From contig NW_024067782.1 in the NCBI RefSeq assembly GCF_009389715.1, forward strand, positions 558,001-622,000: DNA of 64,000 bases. The letters are read 5' to 3'. The position numbers were made by a program, and so were the translations under genes. A model generated the notes under the pieces. It was not told the DNA's origin and made no database searches. It worked only from the letters and a program-made list of their open reading frames with translations. Below, in pieces: positions 31,457 through 45,170 of this stretch (its first letter is position 1; every line of letters begins with the position of its first letter). Source of the DNA: Phoenix dactylifera (Eukaryota; Streptophyta; Magnoliopsida; Arecales; Arecaceae).

Positions 31457-34339
31457 TATTCTATTAAATTTATATATCATTAACAACTGTCAATTAAGTT
31501 TACAAATACATTAAACAAAAAAAATAATATAAGAAACAAGAGTATGGGACAGAAAATAAATTTAGCAGAAGTCGGTATCCTAAACATAATGTAGAAAGAG
31601 AATCCATAATAAATGTACCTTATTCTACATTAGGGAGACGGACACCTAGAAGTACAAGGAGCGGAAGATCTACCTTGCTTTTATGTTTTTTTCTTTCAGA
31701 TGATACTGCTATAGTGATCATCAACGGCTACCAAGATATGCCTCAATTATTCTTATTTACTTTTATGACTTTTTGTATTCTAATTTTCTGCATCGTGTCT
31801 ATGAAAATTCTATACTTCAGTCAACAAACCTAAAATAGAATCCGAGGGGCAAGGTTTGAGAGAGAGGGGGAGGCCTTCCAACTCTGGATCCCTCCCCAAA
31901 AAAGAGGGAAGAGGGTAGAGAAACTGCCGATGGAAGAGAGCAGCGTTATAGATATAGTTAATTTGGAAAGAATAAACGGATGCAATGAAGCAATTGATGA
32001 GCTAGGTTTCATAACATAGGAGAATAGGAGGTCCACAGGAGGAAATGGATTGTGATTAATTAAGATGTGATTTTATCAGAGAAGAAGAATGGCTAGAGCG
32101 AGAGGCAGAAGAAAGGGAGAAAAAGGATGCACCACATCATCCACAACAATCGTACTTATACTATTTTATTTAATTTAAGAGAGGGAATTTTAGTTAATTA
32201 CATAAGGACGGCCGAGAAACTTTACTATGTATTTTTAGGAGTACTATTAATTAGATTTATTAAAATCATCACTTGTCTCAAAAGCTTAAGCCTCGTAGGT
32301 GAGCCCATCATTTGAAATTTTTAATAATGGAGTTAAAGAGTGCAGAGACAGGGTTTGAACTCAGGACCTCGCTCTGATACTATATTAAAATTACCACTTG
32401 TTTCAAAAACTTAAGTTGATAAGATGAGATAGATTTATTTATATATTTTATATTTTCTTGTATTATTGGTTAGATTCAAGGATGTTGCACTCAAAATTTC
32501 AAAAAGGGGCCTGCAACAGAGTTTGCCATGGCAAATCAAAAGCTGTTAGGCTAAACCAGGAATTGGTCAATTTTGTGCAACTCAAAAGCTGTCGTTAGTT
32601 TTTCTCATCTTTGGGATAGTCAGTCTATGATGTCAATGTTTAGTTCCCCTCCATTTGGGATCTTTACTGTTCTTTTTCTTTTCCGGTGAAATTATCATCA
32701 TCTCTGTAACTTTTTTTTGTATAGTTTTTCGTTTTTTAATAATATCAGGTATATTTTCCACCTTCAAAATTTAAATGGTGGACCTCTCAGGGTTTCAAAC
32801 AAGAACCGAGCTAATAACTGCTGACCAAGATAATATTATCAAAAACATGATTGTAGCAAACTAAATTGTGATGAGAAAAGACAAAATTTTCAGAAATCTT
32901 CTGTCAGTTATCTGATTAGGCTTACCAGTTTAACTGGTCCGGTTTCAGCTCATGTCGCATTGAAAGCGAGATTATGAATGATTCAACTGATAGCTCGACA
33001 GGTGTAAAGGATGGTGTTTTGTTGGCTGTGTCTCGTGGGCTCAATGGCTCCTTTTGGAGGAATTATTGGTTGAACCAGATCCACCATCTCAATTATTTAT
33101 TGGATCAATATAGAATCAGCTCGAACACTCCAATTCTAGGTAAAATTGGTCTATTCTCACCATTCATATCCTGCCACATGTTTTTTTATCACATCAAACA
33201 ACATGGAACTCGACGTGCCTAGTACATACGAACAATGGTTTCCCAACAACAATCGCCGCCACTCTAGCCAATTCTATTTCATCTTTGATAACCCATTTAA
33301 CATAAGCGCCAAGCGAACCTTTTCTTTATCGTTCCAATTTTATCAGATGTCTCCAAAGAGATTAGCCTGCAGTTTTATTCTACAACGTCAACTTCTCCTC
33401 TCTTATAAACTTTCATTGTGAGCACAATTTGATCTAATAAAGAAAAACCATTTGGGGCATTTTTTGCCTCCCTTTCGGTCCAAAAAAAAAAAAAAGAAGA
33501 GAGAGAGAAAATCATTCGGCACCTGCATAAGCAAAATTAAAAAGCTTCAGAGCCATCCGTATGTAGCATATAAAATACTAGTGAGGCAGGGGCCGCCTTT
33601 TTGTCGATCTAGATGAAGCAAATTGTTAATTGGTAGTTAATTTGTTTTAGTTACTTTTTATTTTTACCATGTTAGATGAGTTTTTAATCACTCAATATTA
33701 AAATTATAGCTAAACTAATGTTTACTCTTAATTAAAAACATTAAAATTTCAACCTTCCATTCCAGACATACCCGTCCACTTCAGCAATTATCCCCCCAAT
33801 AAGATGGAGCCAGGATCTTTCTCTCTCTCATATCTCCTCAATTATTCTCAACAATCTCAGACTATGCTATGCGATATTTATTGTCACAAATTCACAAACA
33901 TCCATCCAAATCTATCTAAAATATGATGTCAGACCCTTCTCAAGGTACCAACTTTCCATGCTTATTTATTTTTCATAAGTAAATTGACAAAACTCTTTGA
34001 CATTGTTCCAATTGACCATGACTTGCATGCTACAAACGAGGTTCATGGTTACGTACTGATATGGATGGACCCAACATCCCAACCACAAAGTTCCAACTTG
34101 AAACGTAGACCTTGTGATTTCCATCTGATGGCTCCAACTAGGCTTGCACACAATATTCCCTGTATCTCAATGAACACCCTACGAAAAGAATAGCAAAGGC
34201 TCACCCACTTCGCTGCGGTACATACGAAACCACCGCCTTTCCCTTCTCTCTCTCTGCTGCTAATATAACAACCCCATGCTCCCGCCGGAGCCCACTTCAT
34301 TAATGCGCGGCTCCGGTGTCGGCGCGTGAATGTTGGCAA
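31173..34339. other. Intergenic region upstream of the GRDP gene
   Basis: Mostly AT-rich. Contents seen: (TA)n near 31430-31456; a possible degenerate retroposon 3' end near 32640-32760 (T-rich, TTTAATAATATCAGG); an A run at 33482-33494 after a LINE-like tail phrase; no gene. Immediately before the GRDP ATG the sequence becomes CT-rich (34240-34256). Confidence 0.4.
32259..32460. repeat. Degenerate direct repeat, possibly TRIM or SINE derived
   Basis: TTAAAATCATCACTTGTCTCAAAAGCTTAAG near 32260 recurs as TTAAAATTACCACTTG with TTTCAAAAACTTAAG near 32386. Between them lies GGGTTTGAACTCAGGACC, a phrase common in small plant retroposons. No clean ends or target duplication seen. Confidence 0.3.
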
Positions 34340-37300
34340 ATGTCGGGTACGAATATCACGCCGGTCTCTCCCTCCTCCGATTCGCTCGCGACCCGGAGTA
34401 ACTACGAGAGCAGCGGCGGGAGCACCTCGGGCCGCCGCGGGAACCCCCGCCTCTCGCTGGATCTGGTCACCGCCGGTCGTTGGCACCTCTCCTTCCTCCG
34501 CTCCTTCGCCGGCTCTCCTCTCCTCGACAACCCCACCATCATAGCCCGATCCATCCGACGGTCCGGTCCCTCTCCGATCAAATACGTTTCCTCCTCTGGA
34601 CCACCTGATCGAGGCCTGAGATTGGGTTTCGCTTTTGTTACAGGTATGAGGAGCTCTGGATGCCGCTCATCGCCGAGCTCTCCAAGGCGGCAGCGCCGTA
34701 CGCCGCCCCGATGCTCCTTCCGCCGGCGGACGTCCACTGGGTCTGGCACTGCCACTGCCTCCTTCCGGTAAGCCTCGAATGATGCGATTTGCCCTCGTAT
34801 GCCTCGTAAATATCCCAACTCTGGCACCGGAGATCTTTGCCTCAGGCGAGCTACCGCGAGTACTGCGTCTCGAGATTTGGGGAGCTGATTGATCGGCCGG
34901 CGATATTCGACGAGGAGAACGAGGATTACGCCTCCGGCCGGTGCCGGGAGATCTGGGGCCTCCGGTACCCGTCCGAGCCGTTCGACCCCGAGATCGCCGA
35001 AGACGATGAGAGCGGAGCAAGCGGCGGCGGCGATCTCTTCGCGGCGGTGGCGAGGTACGGGTCTCTTTACTCCCACTTCTCCGACCCCTTCGTGTCCGAG
35101 ACCGTCCACCTCGTCTTCGCGAGGCGGAGGTACCTCAACTTCCTCCACATCTCGCGGCGAATCGAAGAAGAAAAGGGGCTCCGGATGGTGCCCACCTCGG
35201 ATATCCTCCTCATGTGGCTCACCCACCAGGTGATTCCGCTTAAAGTTTCGACTTCTACGCGAGATTTGACATAAATTTTGGGTCTTTGAACCGATCAATG
35301 GGATTTACCGTATGGGGCAGAGCTTTCCGGGGAGTTACGCGAGGGACACGGAGGGGATGGGGGATTTGGGGCGGCGAGTGGTGTCGTTCGGGGAGGCGAC
35401 GGCGGCGGAGGAGGCGGAGGCGACAAGGAGGGTGTGGGAAGAGGCGTTCGACGAGCCGTACGAGAGGGCGGGGGGCGGGGATCGATCCGGCAGCGTCGCC
35501 GTCGCGGGTGTTCCTCAACTGGGAGGCGGCGGAGGCCGACGTTAACCGGAGGTACAAGTGCTTGCACCCGAGGTGCCTCATGGAGGTAAAGTTGCATACG
35601 TTTCCCAAACTAGTTTCCCGTTCCTCGTTTCGGTTTATTCCTTTGATTTGTGGTCCTATTTAGGAGGGGGCCCCTTTCGTTTCCCAGCAAAGTTATTGGC
35701 TTTGTGGGTGGGGATGATGTATATTTGTTGAAGTGGGAAACAGTTTGTCTTTTCATGCTAAACTTTGGTTGGGCCTGTTGTTGGTTTTATATAGATTTTA
35801 GTTTGCTAGGCCCAAAGCCGGCCCATTGCTAGCAGTATGAAAGATGAACTCTAAAAAAGACCGCTTCGTCTTGATGAATTTGTAATTTATGTTTGTTTCC
35901 TTAATATTCTCTCGATCAGAAATATATGTATATACTTATCAGAGAATTTGGAATCCTGCTTTTACCTGTGTATTGTAGTCTATAGATGCCGATTATATGT
36001 ATACATATATATGTATGTATGTCTATGTATGTATATCTATCTATGTATATCTATATATGTATATATGTCTATGTCTGTGTCTCTGTCTCTATATATGTGT
36101 ATATGTATATATGTTGAGAAAAAATACAATTAAGAAACAATGATGCCGCAAACTTTTTTTTTCTCTTTATGTAATTAAATAGGTTATCACTCACCAAACA
36201 ACAATCATCTCTACAATCTACTTAAGCAATTAACAGGTAAAATAATTAAGCACTCCAAAAACAAAAGCCCTTCTATGTGAAGGAAAAAAACTATGGAATA
36301 TAGTCCGGCGAAAAACTTTCACTATTTAGAATAATGGGATTATAATAAATCCTCTCTAGTTCAACTAGAGGCTGCACAAACATCAACAAGATTTAATCTT
36401 GATTTCCACAATAATAACATTCATCACCAATAAGACGGATTTCAATAATAAACAACAAAATAGATAATGGTTCTTACCAAGTATTGATGCTTGACATAAT
36501 CAATAGAGAAGACTTTTCAATGATCCAAACCGTTCAATCTGTAGCTCTCAATGCCAGAAACAACATATTAAAATTTCAGCCAAATTTGGATAAAATCAAC
36601 CATCCTATCATTCGACAATGTAGCACCTTTTCTTCCTCTTCTTCTAAGTTTTTTCTTTTTCTTTCTCTTCTGTTTTTGTAGAGCCCCGCACTCCACAGTT
36701 TCTTTAGCAATTTACTCACCCAAGCCGGCGGTTCCTTCTTATTCTTTTTTTTAATTCATATGAGATGGGTCCCACATGAGGAGGGACCACACCAACAAAT
36801 CTCCCCTTCCGACTCATGTGGGGGTTCCACCAAGCCTGCTGTCTTTCTACAAGCAATAATTTTTTTCATGGACAAAGTTTTAGTCATTATATCCAATCCA
36901 TTATCATCGGTATGGATTTTTTCAAGACACAGTAACTTCATCTCTAAAGCATCATGAGCCTAATGAAATCTCACATCAATATGCTTGAATCTCGAATGAA
37001 ATGTTGGATTCTTTGGGAGATAGATGACACTTCGGCTGTCACAATAAAGCCTGTATTTCTCTTGTTATAGGCCCAATAGAAAATTTTTTATCTACAAAAG
37101 TTCTTTACAAGCTTCTGTAACTGCAATATACTTGGCCTCTATAGTGAACAAAGCAACATAGTTTTGTAACTTAGATTGCCATGACACTACTCCTGAAAAA
37201 GTTATCCAGTATCCTGATGTGGATTTTCTAAAATGTATATCACCAACCGTATCTACATCTATATACGCATCCAACACAGGTTTACCATTACCAAAACATA

Positions 37301-40300
37301 AACAGAACATTAGAACCATTACCAAAACATAAACAGACTCTAGAAGTGTTTCTGAAATACCTGAGAATCCATTTGACAGCTGCCCGATCCAGGGTTAGAA
37401 AGAAATCGACTTACAACACCAACTGCATGAGCAATATCCATCCTTATACAAACCATGGTGTACATCAAACTACCAACTGCGGATGCATAAGGAATCTTCT
37501 TCATTTCTTCTTTATCTTTCTGACTTGTAGGACATTGTTTGGAACTTAACTTAAAGTGATCTGCAAGTGGAGAGCAAATAGGTTTGGACTTGCTCATGTT
37601 GAACCTTTTCTAATATTTTTTCGATATATCTCTCTTGGGATAACCAAATCTTTCCATTCTTCATGTCGCGTAATTCTCATGTCAAAAATTTGTTTAGCCG
37701 TCTCGAAGTCTTTCATGGCAAAGAATTTGCCTTAACTTTTTTTTCAAGCTTTCAATTTTCTAGGCACCATGGCCAACAATCAACATATCATCTACATAAA
37801 GCAAGAGAATAATAAAATCTTCATAAGTGAATCTATTAATAAACATACAATGATCAAAAGTGGTTTTACTATACCTATGGTCCATCATAAATGAATCAAA
37901 CTTTTTATACCACTGTCGAGGTGTCTCTTTGAGCCCATACGTGCTCTTCTTTAATCTACACATGAGATGCTCTTAGCCTTTAATTATGAACCTTTCTAGA
38001 TGCTTCATATAAATTTCCTCCTCTAAGTTACTATGGAGGAAGGCAATTTTGTTCAATTTTAAAATTCATGCTTGTAGATAAACCAAGAATAACTCGAATT
38101 GAAGACATCTTGACTACAGATGAGAAAATTTCTTCAAAGTCAATATCCTTTTTCTGACCAAAACCTTTCACATCCAATTGTTCCTTGTACCTTGGCTGTG
38201 AGCTCCTTTTCAGGCTTCAACTTGAACACCCACTTATTTTTGAGTGCTCTCTTACCTTTAGGGAGTTCCATCAACTCAAATGTGCAGTACTCATGCAAGT
38301 ATTTTATCTGCTCTTGCATAGTTTTTAACCACTCTCTCTTTTGTTAATGATTTATAGCCTCTTTGTAGCATTCTGGTTCTCCCCCATCAGTGATCTATAG
38401 CCTTTCACAACCAACTATTCCTTTTACCTTGGTTGTGAGCTCCTCTTCAGGCTTCAACTTGAACACCCACTTATTTTTGAGTGCTCTCTTACCCTTAGGG
38501 AGTTCCATCAACTCAAATGTGAAGTTCTCGTGCAAGTATTTTATCTCCTCTTGCCTAGCTTTTAACCACTTTCTCTTTTGTTAATGATTTATAGCCTTTT
38601 TGTAGCATTCTGGTTCTCTCCCATTAGTGATCATCACATACTCAGGAGAATATCTCTGAGAAAGTCGGTGCTCTCTAGGAGATCTTCTCAATTGAGGCTC
38701 AATTGGTGGTTATGGAGAGGCTTGCTCAACATACTCATCCGACACATCATTGTCAGGTGTGGGCCAATCAACTGTGTTACCATCATCTTCGTGTATATCT
38801 TTTCTATTGCCATCATTCATCATGGCTGGAGGTACTGGACCCAGATCAACATAATTTCTATTAACAGACTTTGGCTTCTCAACCTTTTCAAAATCTTTAA
38901 TAGTCTGGTCTTCTAGAAACACCACATCTCTGCTTCTGATAACTTTCTTAACCAAACTCTTCATGTGCATAACCTAGGAAGATATACTGTTTAAACTTGC
39001 CATCAAGCTTGGATCTCTCATCTTTAGAAATGTGAATAAATGTCATGCAGCCAAATACTCTCAAGTGATCATATGACACATTTTTTCCAATCCACACTCT
39101 TTCTAGTACATCATCTTTAAAAGAAGCTGAAGGAGAAAGGTTGATTAAATCCACTGCAGTTCTTATTGTTTCACCCCAAAAGGATTTAGGCTATTTAGTA
39201 TGAGAGAGCATACTCCGAATTTTTTTATAAATAGTACGGTTCATTCTCTCAGCAACTTTATTATATTGAGGTGTTTTAGAAATGGTTTTCTCAAGCCTGA
39301 TATTATGATCTCGATAATATTTCTTAAATAGACCTCTGTATTCACCACCATTATCTGCTCAAATACACTTCAGTTGTCTTCCTATTTCTCTTTCAACACT
39401 AGCATGAAAAATGATTGAATACATCGAGTATCTGGTTTTTTAAATTTTAAAACAAAAGCCCATACATTTCTAGAATGATCATCAATAAAAGTAACAAAAT
39501 ATAAAACATCACCAAGAGTTCTAACATCCATAGTTCAAACATCAATGTAAATTAAATCTAAAACGCATGATCTTCTATATGGAGGGAATTTATGAAATGC
39601 AACTCTATGTTGTTTGCCAGCTAAACAATGAGTACAAGTCTCTAGGGGCATACTTTTTATAGAAAGGAATTTTCTTTTGGCCAGAATATTAAGTCCCTTC
39701 TCACTCATGTGTCCAAGCCGCTTATGCTATAATTTAATAGAGGAGTCTTCAATTGCATTGACCTCCCCCTTGCTCAATTTTGCTTGTATCATGTAAAGTG
39801 TGCTTGATTTATTTTCTTTTGCTACCACTAGATAACCTTTGGTAAGCTTCCTTTTTCCTTCATCGAAGTGGTTGTGGTAACCTTCATCATCAATTACTTC
39901 AGTAGAGATCAAGTGGAGACGGATATCTAGAACATGTCTTACATTTTTCAACAATAGTTGACATTAATGTCAGTTTCCAAGCAAACATCTGCCATGCCCA
40001 CAATCTTAGTTACTCTATCATTTTCCATCTTGACACTAACAAAATCACTAGTGTAGGATGTGAAGAAGTTTCGTCGAGAAGTAACATGAAAAGAGGCATC
40101 TGAGTCAACAACCCAAGTACAATCCTAGCATGTAAGGTTTATACAAGCATTATCACAAATAATACCGACATCACCATTACATGCAACTGCTGTTATATCA
40201 TTTCCTTCCTTCTTTTCTTCACTTCTTCCCCTTGATTGCTCTTTTTTAAATTTTCTGCACTCTTTTTTTTTTCATGTGCCCTAGCTTGCTACAATAAAAA

Positions 40301-43300
40301 CATTTGATCTCTTTTCTAAATTTGGATATTTTTCTGGACTTATCGTGATTGTTAGAATTTTGCAAGATTCTAGTATTACTCCTCCCCTGCCTTTCTGTAA
40401 CTAATGTCTCTGACTATGTAGTCACATTATGCTCTATTCTTCTGGTCTCGTCATTAAGCATACCATCTTTTATCATTCCCAATGTTACGACACCATTAGG
40501 AGCTGAATTATTAAGTGATGCAACCAGAGTTTTTCAACTATCAGGCAAGGAGCTAAGCAACAATAATGCTTGCAACTCATTATCTAACATAATTTTCATA
40601 GTATTTAGCTGATTTACCACATTCTGAAATCTACTCAAATGCTCGGCCACTGAACTTTCCTCCTTATACTGCATATTCACAAAGTTTCTAATCATGAATG
40701 CTTTGTTCTGTGCAGTTTTTCGCTCATAGAGACTCTCTAATTTCTTCCATAAACTATGGCCATTAGTCTCCATAGCAATCTGATGAAAAACACTATCATC
40801 TGTCGACTGCCTGATTAATCCAATTGTCTTTCTATTCATTTTTTTTCACTGCTTAATAGAATCTATCTCGTTCGTCTCTCAATCAATTAGGTATTCGATA
40901 AAGAAGAAGAGTTTCCGTTGCTGAGTTTTGTCACTTGGTTTGGCACTATCTTCTTCAATAGGATTATACAATTTTTTGCAAAATAGTAAATCTTCCATTC
41001 GAGGCTTCCAAATTGAATAGTTGGAATATGTGAGTTTGACCATACTGTCACCTAAATGCTCTTCCATTTAATCAACACAAGAAAAATTCAGCCACTAGCA
41101 ACCTGCTCTGACACCACTTTGTTGGAAAAAAATGCAATCAAGAAACAATGATGCTGCAAGATTCTTTTTCCTTCTTTGTGTAATGAAATAGGATATTACT
41201 CGCCAAGCAACAACCATTTCTACAATCTACTCAAGCAATTAACAAACAAAATAATCAAGCAATCCAGAAACAAGAGACAACACAATTTTTAACATGTAAA
41301 ACCCTTCTATATGAAAGAAAAAAACTACGGGACTTAGTCTAGCCAAAAACTTTCACTATTTAGAATAATGAGATTCCAATAGATCATCTCTAGCTCAACT
41401 AGAGGCTACACAAACATTAACAAGATTTAATCTGGACTTCCACAACAAGAACATTCATCACCAATACGATGGATTTCAACAATAAACAACAAAATGGAGA
41501 ATGGATCTCACCAAGTGTTGATGCTTGAAATAATCAATAGAGAAGGCTTTTCAGCGATTGAAACTGTTCAATCTGTAGCTCTTAATGCTGGGAACAACAT
41601 ACTGAAATTTTAGCCAAATCCGAATAAAATCAACCATCCGATCATCCGAGAAAGCAGCACATTTTCTTCCTCTTCTTCTTCTCTATTTTTTCTTTTTTTT
41701 TCTCTTCTGTTTCCGTAGAGCCCTGCACTCCATGGTTTCTTTAGCAATTTACTCGCCCAAGCCGGCAGTTCCTCCTTTTTTTTAAAATTCAAATGAGGTG
41801 GGTCCCACATGAGGAGGGACCACATGCACCAACAATATGTGTCTCTGTGTGTGTGTAAACTTGACCATAGAATTTAGAATCCCTCATTAACTTGGCATCG
41901 AATTCTTCTGAAGGCAATCCTATGATATTTTGTCTTAATGCGAAGATCCTTGATGCACAAATCAAAGTAACATTGCACACTTGAAAGATTCTTACTTTAT
42001 GCATTTGCTCAAAAATTAGAAAAAAGTACTTTGCACCCAACTTGAAGATCCTTTTGCTAATTTGTTAATGTGTCGTTGTGATGTTGGTCATAGAGCCACC
42101 CACAACTCTTATGATTTTAGTTTCTATTGCTACTTCTTTCACTTGATTATTTATTACTATTTTAGTAGGCTTTTGATGTTTATTTCAGGTGGAATGTAGG
42201 TGATGTATTATCTTCATCTGTAATACTGTATCTTCTTAGGCAAGTTGTCAATAATGCTTGTTTCCAAGTTTGATGAAGTTGTAGTTATCACATACTGCTG
42301 TAATGGAAACAACACCTGCAGAAGTCAATCTTAATCAATAACCAGTGGTCGTTGTTTGCTCATGGTCGATTCATGTAATCCTTAGTTGGACTTCATAATG
42401 CTCTTTCTTTTCTTCCATCATTTTCTATATACTCTTCTTTGTCTAGTTCATTCAAGAATCATGCATTTCCGAGGACCTCATAATGGCACGTGTTTTTTTG
42501 TAATGGGATTAAGTTGATTGAGAATCAGAGTATATTTTGGTCATTCTTTTCAGAAAGAGATGAGCATCATTTTCTGTAACTCCCTCATCCTTTCTTCTGT
42601 AATTAAAAAAATATTAATTTTAGACCTGTAGTCTGTGAAATCTGGTAATTTAGTCCATTAGGCTTCATTGGATGTTGAATTAATTTCTGGTTACAGGTCT
42701 GCGTATTCCTCAAAGGAAAATGGGAGGAAAAAGAGGCTAAAAATTTGGACAAGATATTTCTGCGGTTGAGAACTGTCAGGTGTCACAGAGAGATGAAGAT
42801 AGACCAGCCGGTATCTGAATCATCGTCTGAGACTTGGCAGAGAACATGGAATCTTTACTGTGAATTTGGCACCAGAGGCATTGCAATGGAGCTACGGCAA
42901 AATGGAAGTAGTTGCTTAAGAAATAGCAAGTTGCTTAAATCTCTAGTCTTCCTGTGGAATGACTTGCTGCGGGCAACTACTCTCACTCTAACAATAGAGA
43001 TAGAGATGCAAGTGAGAGCCATGACATCAATCACACCCCCTATTCAGGCCCCTTACTTCTTAAAGTGTGTTCCAGATAGAGTAACAGATGATGGTGGTGC
43101 AATGATTTCAGATGTGATACTGCGGATGAATAGATATCGCCCACAAGGTGGTCGATGGTTATCTCGCACAGTTCTTGATCATGCTGGAAGGGAATGTTTT
43201 GTGATACGAATACGGTAAAAACTTTATTGCCTTTTGATATTCATGCAAGTCACTAGAAGATATGGCGAGTTATTGAATGAGTTTTGATGGATTTGTGTAG

Positions 43301-45170
43301 AGTAGGCAGAGGGATTTGGAGAAGAGGAGCTGAAACTCCAACAGCAATAAAATGGGAGGACCGAATCACAGAAGTACGAGAAGGCCCCTGGAAATATGTG
43401 GGCGGTTCTGTTGGCACTGCACCTGGTAAGACATGACCTAATAAGATATGAATCATGTATTGCTAGAAAAGGCAAGCTTATAATGGCAAGCTAAATTTAT
43501 TTCTTAGTCGAATGATATAAAAAGCTATCTGCTCTGAGTTTTTCATTATATTATTAAGAGATGCTTGGATGTTCTCCTGTGATTGTAGGGAAGGTGGTGG
43601 GCACCGCAACACCTAAGAAAGAAAATCTACTAGAGAAGAAGGCAACTTGGTCTCTATCAACAGGTGATGTCCTGACAATACAATGGGAAGATAGACTGGA
43701 AATTCAACTTGAAAATGAAAATTCTACTGAATCGGTATTACGTACATACTTCTTGTACTCCATGTACTTCATTATTCCATCGGCATAATTTTAGTAAAAG
43801 CTAATACCAAAGGTTTATAATGAAAGGCGATTTATAAAATTTATGCACTGATAATGGTGGCTTTGATATTTTTTAATTCGTTGCCATATATCCTCTTTAA
43901 TTTATAAATTATCCACTTTTTTTTGTAAATTTTCGCCGTCTCAATGCTAGAATGTATCTTGCATCTATTTCTTGGGCACAACTTTCCTCTGTCTTGATAA
44001 AAGTAAGGAGCTGAGGGGGTGGGGGGGGACATTCTTCAAACAATAAAAAAAATCAGTTTATATTTGACTTTGCGCACGAAATGACAAAGCTTTGAATAGG
44101 GTTAAATGCTGATAGCAGAACTGCAAAAGCATGGCTTGCCTTTGAGATATGAAGATTGATTGGCTGAAATAAGGATTCGGGGATGATTTACTCAAATTAG
44201 GATAAACTTTGCGTTAGGTTTGTGTAAGAATGCAGAAAACCTTAGAAGTGGAAGAAAATCTGGAGTTTTTCTTCAATTAGTGAAGTCTAAGAAATGTTAA
44301 GGCTAAGAGCTGCTACAGTTGAAGCTAAAACTTGCACGTGCTTTTTTACACTATTGCATTTAAAAAGAGGTCAAAACATAAGGAAGATATTGAGTATCTA
44401 AATTGAGAGGTTTTATTTTCTGAATTAGGCTCATGGTACCATTTTTTTAAATTAAACTTAAGTGCTTAATATTGGCCCGAAATAGTAAGGTCGCAGGTCT
44501 TATATTTAGTCACCATGTGATTCCTTTTATCTATGCTTTCTAAGTTAACTCCACTCCATTTAGTAAAATTCCTACTCCGAACAAAGTTTGTTTCAAGGTT
44601 ACCAACATTTTATTTGGTTGTTTGGGCCATTACTACTTTGCCTTGAAACACTGAATGGCTTCTATTATGATGCTAATTCTTATTCAGGCGAAGCTGTTGA
44701 GAGGGAGAAAACTACAGTACCAGGTAAAGGAGGTTAGCCCATCAGACAGGCAGGATGAGGAGGAAGCGCAGTACTTTACACTAGTTCGATTTACCTCGGA
44801 ACATCCAGATGGAAAAGCTACAGCTCTTCTAAACTGGAAGTTGTTTGCAGTAGAGTTTTCACCAGAAGAGGATGCGGTGCTAGTGCTGCTCTTGTGCATG
44901 GCTATAATACGAACCATTTCAGAGATAAGAAGGGAAGATGTCAGTGGCTTATTACTGCGCAGGAGAGTGAGGGAAGTGAAAGCAGGACACAGAGACTGGG
45001 GCTCGGTGATTCTGCCTTCATCTTCGTCATGCTTGTCTCCCCATTTACAACCTTGGTATTGGAATGCTGAGAAAGTATTAGCCTCAGCAGATGATGGCAG
45101 GGGGCCGACTTCTAAGTATTCCCCTGCTGATGGGAAGGACCTACTGTATAAGCAAGCAATCATACCTTGA
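34340..45170 (+). CDS. GRDP-type (DUF1399) protein gene, eight exons, frame broken in exon 4
   Basis: Exons by splice signals and phase: 34340-34560, 34644-34767, 34846-35229, 35321-35585, 42697-43214, 43301-43425, 43589-43734, 44688-45170 (TGA). They would give about 754 residues if exon 4 were in frame. The N-terminal half has the DUF1399 marks HWVWHCHCLLP (about 105-115) and ILLMWLTHQ (about 235-243). The C-terminal half has FLRLRTVRCHREMK, SITPPIQAPYFLKCVPDRVT, DHAGRECFVIRIR and LVRFTSEHPDGKATALLNW. It resembles the plant glycine-rich domain-containing protein family (developmental and stress roles, function poorly known) but lacks a glycine-rich tail. Exon 4 is 265 nt, one too many: a G-rich run at 35469-35480 has an extra G, so the frame fails there. 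Intron 4 (35586-42696) holds a Copia element. The first donor (ACG|GTCCGG) is weak. Confidence 0.85.
35586..36111 (+). other. Intron 4 of the GRDP gene, part before the Copia element
   Basis: Begins GTAAAG. The last about 110 bases (36000-36111) are an irregular TATG/TCTA microsatellite. A similar TCTCTGTGTGTGTG run follows the element at 41835, so the insertion went into a simple repeat. Confidence 0.7.
36112..36795 (-). repeat. Copia LTR (3' LTR on the minus strand)
   Basis: Matches the copy at 41122-41834 along its length, including the CT-rich TTCTTCCTCTTCTTCT stretch and the GGTGGGTCCCACATGAGG-type end. Confidence 0.88.
41122..41834 (-). repeat. Copia LTR (5' LTR on the minus strand)
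   Basis: Flanked on the inner side by the primer-binding site (GTGTCAGAGCAGG on the minus strand). Confidence 0.88.
41835..42696 (+). other. Intron 4 of the GRDP gene, part after the Copia element
   Basis: AT-rich; ends with the acceptor TTCTGGTTACAG at 42696. No other feature seen. Confidence 0.65.

Larger units (their letters stand above)
36112..41834 (-). mobile_element. Ty1/Copia element (Tork/Tnt1-like) in a host intron, broken
   Basis: Fossil LTR element, 5723 bp, antisense to the host gene. LTRs lie at 36112-36795 and about 41122-41834 (TGTTG...CAACA), with 5-bp flanks ATATA and ATATG. On the minus strand the primer site TGGTGTCAGAGC follows the 5' LTR and a purine tract GGAAGGGGAGA precedes the 3' LTR. 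Recognisable parts in order: gag with a CCHC knuckle (about 41067-40250), protease, integrase (about 39900-39000), reverse transcriptase with YVDDM (about 37760-37963) and RNase H (about 37600-37090). The LTR pair is moderately diverged and the coding region is broken in many places, so it is old and inactive. Confidence 0.9.

Noticed and set aside
34316-34339. Upstream GTG start of the GRDP gene
   Set aside because: A nuclear plant gene needs an ATG; the first one in frame is at 34340.
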